Source: Vulcanimicrobiota bacterium
GTDB lineage: Bacteria; Vulcanimicrobiota; Xenobia; Xenobiales; JADMJV01
NCBI GenBank assembly: GCA_017307785.1
Contig: JAFKGI010000002.1
Location: 186,001-250,000, forward strand
Length of the DNA stretch: 64,000 bases
Direction: 5' to 3'
Below the pieces are notes generated by a model. It was not told the origin of the DNA and made no database searches. It saw only the letters and a list, made by a program, of their open reading frames with translations. Shown piece after piece: positions 50,548 through 57,327 of this stretch. The position numbers and the translations under genes were made by a program. Every line of letters starts with the position of its first letter. Position 1 is the first letter of the stretch.

Positions 50548-51765
50548 ATGTTTGTGGTTTTTGTTGTACCTTTTCTCCGCGGTGACGTGGAGCTTTTTCT
50601 ACGAGCCATGCTCAACTTTGGCGTTCAACTGGCGGTCGTCTCGCAGGACCCGCTCGACCGCATCGACGAGAGCCTGCATCACCGCCTGGCTTTCTGGCGA
50701 GTCAACAATTCCACCGACACCGAAGAACTGATCTGGGCCGCCCGTGGCCTGCAGTCCCAGTTCGGTCGCATCGAGCGCATCTTCAGCTACAACGAGCAGG
50801 TCCAGGTGCCCGTGGCCGAAGTGCGGGCCCGCCTGGACATCGCCGGCATCCAGCCCGACGTGGCCCTCAACTTTCGCGACAAGGGCCGCATGAAAGAGCG
50901 CTTGCGCAGCCAGGGGTTACCCTGCGCGCGCTCCGTGGCGGCCGTCTCTCCCGAACAGGTCTGGGAGTTTGTCGAACTGGTCGGCTTTCCCATTATCGTC
51001 AAGCCCGTCGACGGAGCCGCCTCCCAGTCCACCTACCGGGTTGAAAGTGGTGAGGATCTGCACTCGCTACTCCAGATCAACCAGCCATCCTGGGGCCACC
51101 CGCTGCAGATCGAAGAGTTCGTAACCGGCCAGGAGCATTCGTTCGAAACGGCCACCGTCAACGGCCGGCATCTCTGGCACTCGCTGACCCGCTACAATCC
51201 GACTCCCCTGGACGTGATGCGCAATCCCTGGATTCAGTGGCGCATGATTGTGCCTCGCGAAATCGATGATCCCATGTACAACGACATTCGCGAAGTGGGA
51301 GAGCGGGCTCTCGACGTGCTTGGCATGGAAACCGGCTTCTCCCACATGGAGTGGTTCCGGCGCAAAGACGGCAGCATCGCCATCGGCGAGGTAGGCTGCC
51401 GACCGCCGGGCTCTCAGATCTTCACCAGCATGAACTGGGCCAACGACTTCGACCTTTACGTCGAGTGGTGCCGCCTGATGATCTTCGATCAGTTCAACCC
51501 GCCCGCGGAGCGCAAGTATGCCGTGGGCACGGCCTTTCTACGCGGACTCGGCGGCGGCTACGTGAAAAGCGTGCACGGCCTGGACTATGTCATGCGTCAG
51601 CTGGGCGACCAGCTGGTCGAATGGAAGACCCCCGAAGTCGGCCAACCCGCCGGCATCACCTACGAGGGCGAAGGCTACGTCATGGTCCGCCACCCCGAAA
51701 CCGCCGCCGTCGAAGAAGCCCTAGAGCTGATCGTCAACAACGTCCGCGTCGAACTCAACCGCTAG
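50548..51765 (+). CDS. ATP-grasp family ligase
   Basis: The 405-residue protein has an N-terminal domain with F-V-V-F-V-V-P-F-L, kept by starting at 50548 rather than at ATG 50608. The ATP-grasp domain shows P-I-I-V-K-P-V-D-G-A-A-S (ATP Lys and glycine-rich loop), E-E-F-V-T-G-Q-E-H-S-F, and I-G-E-V-G-C-R-P-P-G-S (metal Glu and Arg). It forms an amide or thioester from a carboxylate using ATP; the substrate is unknown. Divergent from the cysteine desulfurase gene. Confidence 0.9.
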   Translation: MFVVFVVPFLRGDVELFLRAMLNFGVQLAVVSQDPLDRIDESLHHRLAFWRVNNSTDTEELIWAARGLQSQFGRIERIFSYNEQVQVPVAEVRARLDIAGIQPDVALNFRDKGRMKERLRSQGLPCARSVAAVSPEQVWEFVELVGFPIIVKPVDGAASQSTYRVESGEDLHSLLQINQPSWGHPLQIEEFVTGQEHSFETATVNGRHLWHSLTRYNPTPLDVMRNPWIQWRMIVPREIDDPMYNDIREVGERALDVLGMETGFSHMEWFRRKDGSIAIGEVGCRPPGSQIFTSMNWANDFDLYVEWCRLMIFDQFNPPAERKYAVGTAFLRGLGGGYVKSVHGLDYVMRQLGDQLVEWKTPEVGQPAGITYEGEGYVMVRHPETAAVEEALELIVNNVRVELNR

Positions 51766-51853
51766 GGAGAGAGGGAGAGGTTTGGGGGGAGATGGAGAGA
51801 GCGCCGCTTAGGCGAAGGCCTCTCCCCCTCTCCAACTTCTTCCCACCTCTCCA
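51764..51853. repeat. purine-rich inverted repeat, copy 3, entering a coding end
   Basis: A GGGAGAG-rich left arm (51764-51800) pairs imperfectly with a CTCTCCC-rich right arm (51818-51853). Like the elements at 7361 and 21799 it lies at a convergent junction, but it is shorter and lacks their CTTGCCGCGCAA block. The right arm encodes the last residues of the phosphatase gene at 51808. Confidence 0.45.
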
Positions 51854-53304
51854 GATCCGGTGACGTAGTTGAAGGCAAGTTCGAGGGAGTCGGGGGAGAC
51901 GTCGAGCTCGGGGTGCTGGCGAATCCAGCTGGAGAAGTCCTGGGGGAAGCCCTGGGGGGACATTTCCTTCAGGTAGTTCTCGAAGGCGATCAACTTGTAG
52001 TAGCGATACAGGTAATCTTTGCCGGCCGACAGACTTTCTTCGGCCACGGCGCGCTGGGGCGCGGTCTCGGATTTGTCTTTGAGCTTGGCGATGGCGGTGC
52101 GCAGATTCTGCACCTCGCCTGACTGATCGATGACCGCGTCGAGAGCGGCTTTGGACTCGGGGCCGCCCTGGAGCTGTCCGATCAAGCCGAGCACGGCTTT
52201 AAAGTTCCCCTGCTCGAAGCGATTGGTTCCCTGGGGGGCGCCGCTAGGAGCGGGAGCCTGCACGCCGCGGAACAATTGTCCGACCACCATTCCGGTAGTG
52301 GTGCGGCCGCGGCCCGCGTGGCAATTGAACACCAGCGGGCTTTCGGGATTGGTGGCCCGCAAACGTGCCACCAGAGCGTCGAAGTCCTGGTTTTCCGGAG
52401 CTTTCTCGTCGCTGATGGGAATGCGTGCGTAATCGACCTTGTAACCCTGAGCCTTCAGGTCTTGAAATACCTCGGCCGGAGTCTGCACGTCGCCGGGCTT
52501 GAGCTCCACCCACTTGCCCACGACGCTGCCGTCAGGGTTCTCCTCGGCCACCAGAAAACGTCCGCCGTGCTGGCGAGCTTCCTCGAGAATCTCGCGCTTG
52601 AGGGTCTCTTCGCGCCCCTCCACGGTGGCCGTACTGGCGCCGGGATCAGCCAGATTGGTGGTCGGGTGGTGAATATCGCGCGGCGTATAGGAGCGGCCCT
52701 GGATGTAGATGGCCGGCTCTTCTCGCAGCGTGGTCCAGGTCACGGTCGGACCAGTGCCGTTGGGTCCGGCGTGCAGCTCGTTGAGAACCGAGCGCAATCC
52801 CTGGACGGTAGGCTGGGCTACGCCATACACATTGGTGCCGGGCACCTGGCGGAAATTCGGCGCGCCATCCAGCAGCGGCTGAGCATTGGCACCCTGTTGC
52901 AGGGTCGCTTTGTGCATACCCGGGTAGCTGTCCGCCTTGATCATGCGGTCCTGACTGAGGACCTCGCCGTGGCGGGCGTGCACGACCACCTGAGTGGTTA
53001 AATCGGCAATCGGATTCGACTGGGGGTTGGCCTGGATCTGCACCTGAGCGGTGGGCTCGGCGGCGGCGGGAGCGGCCCCCATGAAGAGCGAGGCCATGGA
53101 ACCCAGCGCGCCGATCAAAGAGATGGCGACCAGCGCAGCTTGCGGAGGTCCGATTCGAGAGGACGTTTTCTGTGCCGGCAGGTCGGGAGACACCGGCAGC
53201 GAGGGAGCCAAAGAGTCCGTCGGGGTGGTTTCTTCCGTCTTGGCGGTGCGTCGCAGCGGCGTCAGCTGCTGCAGTCGTTGAATCGGACCAATTTCCATAG
53301 CCAA
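51808..53304 (-). CDS. paladin-like / PTP-type phytase with membrane anchor
   Basis: The 498-residue protein starts with M-E-I-G-P-I-Q-R-L-Q-Q, then a Thr/Pro-rich stretch and a TM or signal-like helix (about 56-78). The phosphatase region has N-V-Y-G-V-A-Q-P-T, T-T-L-R-E-E-P-A-I-Y-I and the P-loop F-N-C-H-A-G-R-G-R-T-T-T-G-M (Cys328, Arg334), the paladin/PTP-like inositol hexakisphosphatase pattern. It should dephosphorylate inositol phosphates or phosphoproteins outside the membrane. A TTG at 53304 has GGAG at good spacing; ATG 53298 is the alternative. Confidence 0.85.
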   Translation of the reverse strand: MAMEIGPIQRLQQLTPLRRTAKTEETTPTDSLAPSLPVSPDLPAQKTSSRIGPPQAALVAISLIGALGSMASLFMGAAPAAAEPTAQVQIQANPQSNPIADLTTQVVVHARHGEVLSQDRMIKADSYPGMHKATLQQGANAQPLLDGAPNFRQVPGTNVYGVAQPTVQGLRSVLNELHAGPNGTGPTVTWTTLREEPAIYIQGRSYTPRDIHHPTTNLADPGASTATVEGREETLKREILEEARQHGGRFLVAEENPDGSVVGKWVELKPGDVQTPAEVFQDLKAQGYKVDYARIPISDEKAPENQDFDALVARLRATNPESPLVFNCHAGRGRTTTGMVVGQLFRGVQAPAPSGAPQGTNRFEQGNFKAVLGLIGQLQGGPESKAALDAVIDQSGEVQNLRTAIAKLKDKSETAPQRAVAEESLSAGKDYLYRYYKLIAFENYLKEMSPQGFPQDFSSWIRQHPELDVSPDSLELAFNYVTGSGEVGRSWRGGEAFA

Positions 53305-53380
53305 CAGTGTTTCTCCATCGTCGCCCCATCGTCCCCCCGGTGTACGTTTACGGAATCACACAGACGGGGACAGGGAGGCT

Positions 53381-53803
53381 ATGTTCGAGAGCCTGACCAT
53401 CACCACAATCCTATTCATTCTGTTCTTCTTTTGGCAAAACAAGAGATTGGGATTGACCGCCGAGGTACCGCTGGACCCGAACAATCGGGTGCACTACTTT
53501 GCCAGCGAATGCCTGACCACGCTCAAGAATCTGCTGCCTCACTGTAGCGTTCGCGAGATCGGAGCGAACGAACTCAGCTTCGTAAGTCGAGACTCAGAGC
53601 TGGTCCAGAAACTCTACGTGAAGGACGGCCAGCTCTGGCTTCAAAAGGGCGAAGCACGCGACAGCGCTCTGAACCAGCTCGGTCCCGAGGGGATGGTGCA
53701 CTTCGAGAAAGCCTCGGAAACGGGCCTGATCGTCACGGTGGAGGCGAAGACCACCGAAGCCTCCCACAAACTGAGCGTGCGCCTGGAAGTGACCTACTCC
53801 TGA
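53381..53803 (+). CDS. hypothetical membrane-anchored small protein
   Basis: The 140-residue protein has an N-terminal TM helix (about 4-19, I-L-F-I-L-F-F-F-W). The rest is soluble alpha+beta with alternating strands near the end (I-V-T-V-E-A-K-T and S-V-R-L-E-V-T-Y). A strong GGGAGG lies 3-8 nt before the ATG. It is not recognised. Its final 10 bp overlap the end of the convergent mcsB gene. Confidence 0.72.
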   Translation: MFESLTITTILFILFFFWQNKRLGLTAEVPLDPNNRVHYFASECLTTLKNLLPHCSVREIGANELSFVSRDSELVQKLYVKDGQLWLQKGEARDSALNQLGPEGMVHFEKASETGLIVTVEAKTTEASHKLSVRLEVTYS

Positions 53804-54828
53804 GCGTCGGCCAGCATCTGGCGAATTAAACGCGCGCGAACCACATCACGTTCGCCCGGGGCCAGTTCGTGGCCCGATTCCATCTGCAGACCGGCCGGAC
53901 GAATCCGCACCAGCATTTCGTTGAGCAGAGCGATGGGTATGCTGGGAATCAGGCTTAAATCCACTCCCAGGCGCAGCATCGAGAGATGCTGCATCGCCTC
54001 GTTCGACTCCAGAATGCGGGCTTCGCGCAGAATGGCCAGGCTGCGCCAGCAGCGATCTTCGACGACCAGGCGTTGATCGCTGATCAACTGGCGGCGAGCC
54101 GAGCACTCATACTGAATGATCTGTTCACAGACGGCATTGATTTTGGCCACGATCTCTTCCTCAGAGGGTCCCAGCGTCACCTGATTGCTCACCTGCACCA
54201 GGTGTCCGGCCGACTGCGTGCCTTCGCCATACAGTCCGCGCACGGTCAAGCCGAGCTGACTGACTTGCTGAAAGATATTCTCGAGAGCGTTGATCCAGGC
54301 CAGTCCGGGCAAGTGCAGCATGGCCGAGGCTCGCAGACCAGTGCCGGCGTTGGATGGACAGGCGGTTAAGTAACCGAACTGCTCGTCGAAGGCAAAGGAA
54401 AGAGTTTGAGACAAAAACCCCTCGACTTCAGCCGCCTGCTTCCAAGCCTGGTCAAACTGGAGTCCGGGCACCAGACACTGCAGCCGCAGGTGGTCCTCTT
54501 CGTTGCACATCAGGGCGATGCGAGAATCAGGTGACAGAACCAGGCTGCGCGGCCTGGTGCTGGAGGCAAAGGCCGGACTGATCAAGTGCCTCTCGACCAG
54601 AAGATGAGCCTCTACCGGATGAACCCGGTTCATGTCAAGCACCGTGTAGTCTGGCAGCTGACTGGCCCGATCCGTGATCAGAGTGAGCACGTCAGCCAGG
54701 GACCCCGGCCGACAGGAAGGCGGGAAAGGATAGCCTTCCAGATTGCGGGCCAGGCGGATGCGGCTGGAAAGCACCACTCCCTGTTGCGGTCCCATCTCAC
54801 CCAGCCAGGCGCACTGCAGATCTTTCAC
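53794..54828 (-). CDS. mcsB: protein arginine kinase McsB
   Basis: The 344-residue guanidino phosphotransferase has S-S-R-I-R-L-A-R-N (21-29), C-P-S-N-A-G-T-G-L-R-A-S-A-M-L-H-L-P, and near the C-terminus R-D-V-V-R-A, the RDXXRA motif of the phosphoarginine allosteric pocket in McsB. It marks proteins for ClpCP by arginine phosphorylation. GTG overlaps the mcsA stop (GTGA), with AGGAGGG inside mcsA as ribosome site. clpC lies about 6 kb away on the other strand. This is a confident assignment. Confidence 0.95.
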   Translation of the reverse strand: MKDLQCAWLGEMGPQQGVVLSSRIRLARNLEGYPFPPSCRPGSLADVLTLITDRASQLPDYTVLDMNRVHPVEAHLLVERHLISPAFASSTRPRSLVLSPDSRIALMCNEEDHLRLQCLVPGLQFDQAWKQAAEVEGFLSQTLSFAFDEQFGYLTACPSNAGTGLRASAMLHLPGLAWINALENIFQQVSQLGLTVRGLYGEGTQSAGHLVQVSNQVTLGPSEEEIVAKINAVCEQIIQYECSARRQLISDQRLVVEDRCWRSLAILREARILESNEAMQHLSMLRLGVDLSLIPSIPIALLNEMLVRIRPAGLQMESGHELAPGERDVVRARLIRQMLADAQE

Positions 54829-55277
54829 GAGTTGCCCTCCTGCAGCTTACGCAACTGATCGCGAAGTTCGGCGGCATCTTCGAAGCGCTCTTCGGAAACG
54901 GCCTGATCCAGTTGTTCGCGTAAAGTTTCCACCTTTGGCTTCTCGGGTCCGGCCGGACGGGCGGGATGGCGCCCCCGGTGCTCGGTGTGACCGTGCAACC
55001 GGCTCATGGTGGCCGCCAGAGCGCCGCGGAAGTGGCGATAGCACTCCGGACATCCCAGGTGCGATTGTTGCTGCAGCTGCTGCCAACTGATATGGCAGCC
55101 CGGACAAGACTGTTGAGCCGGCAAGTTGGGCTGCATGAGAGCAGGCAACAACATCTTCTGCAGGGTGCCGAAGACCTGCACCTGGGTGGCGCAGACCTCG
55201 CAGAACGCGTGGGGCTGACCCCATTGGTCGTGCACTGTCCGATTGGCGGGTCGCATCTGGCAGCGTTGGCAGTACAT
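54825..55277 (-). CDS. mcsA: McsA, zinc-binding activator of McsB
   Basis: The 150-residue protein starts Y-C-Q-R-C-Q and has four CxxC pairs (C-Q-R-C, C-E-V-C, C-P-G-C, C-P-E-C) for zinc, then a UVR motif L-R-E-Q-L-D-Q-A-V-S-E-E-R-F-E-D-A-A at the C-terminus. This is the McsA arrangement; McsA activates McsB and links it to ClpC. The ATG at 55277 puts the first zinc pair at the N-terminus, though no clear ribosome site precedes it. The usual ctsR partner is absent from the window. Confidence 0.93.
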   Translation of the reverse strand: MYCQRCQMRPANRTVHDQWGQPHAFCEVCATQVQVFGTLQKMLLPALMQPNLPAQQSCPGCHISWQQLQQQSHLGCPECYRHFRGALAATMSRLHGHTEHRGRHPARPAGPEKPKVETLREQLDQAVSEERFEDAAELRDQLRKLQEGNS

Positions 55278-55395
55278 AGGAAGTGGGTTTGGGAAAACCG
55301 GCCCGCGTCCCTTTCGCAGCAAACTTTTTACATGCCGGCAACAAAATTTGCCCCTGACTAACTCCTGTGTAAGCGCCTGTACCTAGAATAGGACT

Positions 55396-55575
55396 ATGAA
55401 CTACCGACTGAATGAATGCCCGGGAGCAGTGATGCTCTCTCCCCGTCTGGTGACGGAAAACCCCTCGGCCGGGTTCCTGGTACAGGGCTCGCAGAACCAG
55501 CAAGGCTTTGCTGCCCCCTCGGCCGCGCCCATCAGCCAATCGGTTTTCTACACGCCGCCGCTGCGCAAGGATTAA
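55396..55575 (+). CDS. possible small protein (59 residues)
   Basis: An ATG with AGGAC 3 nt before it opens a 59-codon frame ending TAA. The peptide starts M-N-Y-R-L-N-E-C-P-G and has a Gln/Ala/Pro-rich middle and the end T-P-P-L-R-K-D, similar in style to the leaders of the large exported-type proteins here. It lies alone in the 414-bp space between mcsA and the pseudo-peptidase gene, where I see nothing else. Weak call. Confidence 0.35.
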   Translation: MNYRLNECPGAVMLSPRLVTENPSAGFLVQGSQNQQGFAAPSAAPISQSVFYTPPLRKD

Positions 55576-55691
55576 TCCTTTCTAGATATTTACTGACGCG
55601 ACGGCTACAGAACCGGCAACAAATGGCTCGAATTTGGTAAGAATCCGCCACTAAGCTATATCCATAACCCACACCACACGAGGTAACAGTT

Positions 55692-57221
55692 ATGGATATG
55701 AAGATTTCCAGCGCGGCTGCGGCCGGCGCTTTCACCCCCACCAAAATCGGAATGATCAAGCAAGATCCCAGCGTCAGCGACGTTCCGATGGAAATCGTCA
55801 CTCTGGGCGTCAGCCGCGGCGACAAGCCGGCCACCAAAGACTACGCCGTCACCGACAGCGTCAAGGCCAACGCCGACGGCAACTATGTGCTCGACCCCAA
55901 GACCGACCCCACCGGCTTCGCCTCGGTCAACGTGCTGGCCAACCTGCAGACCGGCTTTGACACCTTCCTCCCCTACTGCGACGCCGACAAGACTCCGGCC
56001 ACCTGGTGGACGCTCGGCCCCAAGCAGCTCAACATCTACGCCTTTGACCGCAAAGATGAGCCCAACGCCTTTTTCAACCCGATGCCCTTCGTGGACCACG
56101 GCCACATCGTCAAGGCCGGCACTCACTTCGGCGTGTTCAACGACCCGGTGACCAAGGAAACCATTTACGCCGCCCACTCGGGCGAAGTCACCGGCCACGA
56201 AGGTGGTCCCGGTCACGCCACCCTGCACCGCTTCCGCCCCAACTACATGCGCTCGGCCAACTCCGAGGTGCGCGCCTACCACGAAGCCTTCGGCGACGTC
56301 TCGGCCATGCTCACCCAGCTGAAAAACCCGGCCGTGCTCGATGCGGTGGCTCGCCAGACCAATGGCGACCTGAGCAAACACAACGCCATTTCCGACCTGG
56401 GCGAGCAGTTCGGCGTGGCCATCAACAACTACGTGGTGGCTCAGGGCGGTCCCAAGGATTATACCGGCGGCGGCTTCGTGCGCACGGCCATCAACGACCT
56501 GAAGTGGGCAGATCCGTCCACTCTACCGGATCGTCCCGACCCCAAGCATCCCGAGCAACTCTCCTCGGAAGCTCACGACTTCTCCCGTCTCTGGACGGGC
56601 GCTGTCTACAGCATCCTGGGTCAGGCCGTCAAAGATCGCATGGCCAACGGAGAAGACGCCAAATCGGCCATCGGCAACGCCAACGAAGACCTGCTCAAGA
56701 TTTACGGCAAGCTGACCTCGAATACGTCTCCCGAAGGCGATTTCGGCTTTGCCGACATGGCTCGCGCTATGGTCAAAGCCGATTCGCTGGTGGGCACCAA
56801 GCTCGGTCCCATCATCACCGCCGAGATGACCCGCCGGGAAATCTTGCCCCAGAGCATGGGCCTGCGCGACGACGAAGATCTCACGTTGCCCAGCGGCTCC
56901 TATGACGTCAACTTCAGCTTCAGCGGCAAAGAAGACGCCTTCAAGGGCACGCAACTGGAAAATCTGGGCGGCTTCTCGATGACCGCACCTCAAAGCGGAC
57001 AGCCCTCGCGCAGCCTGCTCGAGGACGACCACAGCGAGGCCAAGAGCACCCTGGCCAGCGACATCGCCCGCCTGGCCCGTCAAGGCAAAGTGCTCTTCAC
57101 CACCCCCGACCAGAAGCCGGCCGACATCGGCATGTTCGACAAGGACAACGAGCCTTACGCCGCTCAGGTGACCTGGGTCAATGGCCAGGCTCGCATTGAG
57201 CCGGTCATGATTATGGGCTAA
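55692..57221 (+). CDS. thermolysin-like pseudo-peptidase, paralogue of the 10367 gene
   Basis: The 509-residue protein aligns with the metallopeptidase at 10367-11863 along its length: N-G-D-L-S-K, F-G-V-A-I-N-N against L-G-T-G-I-N-N, W-T-G-A, and the shared end V-T-W-V-N-G-Q against V-T-W-L-D-G-K. At the active site, HEVGH is replaced by H-E-G-G-P-G-H (169-175), two residues longer, so the zinc helix is broken, while H-E-A-F-G-D (197-202) remains. It is probably non-catalytic. GAGGT lies 8 nt before the ATG. A terminator follows. No signal peptide. Confidence 0.85.
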   Translation: MDMKISSAAAAGAFTPTKIGMIKQDPSVSDVPMEIVTLGVSRGDKPATKDYAVTDSVKANADGNYVLDPKTDPTGFASVNVLANLQTGFDTFLPYCDADKTPATWWTLGPKQLNIYAFDRKDEPNAFFNPMPFVDHGHIVKAGTHFGVFNDPVTKETIYAAHSGEVTGHEGGPGHATLHRFRPNYMRSANSEVRAYHEAFGDVSAMLTQLKNPAVLDAVARQTNGDLSKHNAISDLGEQFGVAINNYVVAQGGPKDYTGGGFVRTAINDLKWADPSTLPDRPDPKHPEQLSSEAHDFSRLWTGAVYSILGQAVKDRMANGEDAKSAIGNANEDLLKIYGKLTSNTSPEGDFGFADMARAMVKADSLVGTKLGPIITAEMTRREILPQSMGLRDDEDLTLPSGSYDVNFSFSGKEDAFKGTQLENLGGFSMTAPQSGQPSRSLLEDDHSEAKSTLASDIARLARQGKVLFTTPDQKPADIGMFDKDNEPYAAQVTWVNGQARIEPVMIMG

Positions 57222-57234
57222 GTAAATCCCGACT

Positions 57235-57266
57235 AAAAGGGACGTCCTGAATGGGCGTCCCTTTTT
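57235..57266 (+). terminator. rho-independent terminator after the pseudo-peptidase gene
   Basis: A 10-bp stem (57235-57244 with 57256-57265) has an 11-nt loop and a T-tract. It ends the transcript of the gene at 55692 and isolates cassette B downstream. Confidence 0.85.
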
Positions 57267-57327
57267 GTTTTTCCGCTTCTAACATTCGCTCAGGGGAGAA
57301 CTCGCCGCGGCTGCTAATTAGTTAGAT

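Noticed and set aside
55323..55395. CtsR operator upstream of mcsA
   Set aside because: No direct GGTCAAA-type heptads are present, so CtsR control is not supported by the sequence.
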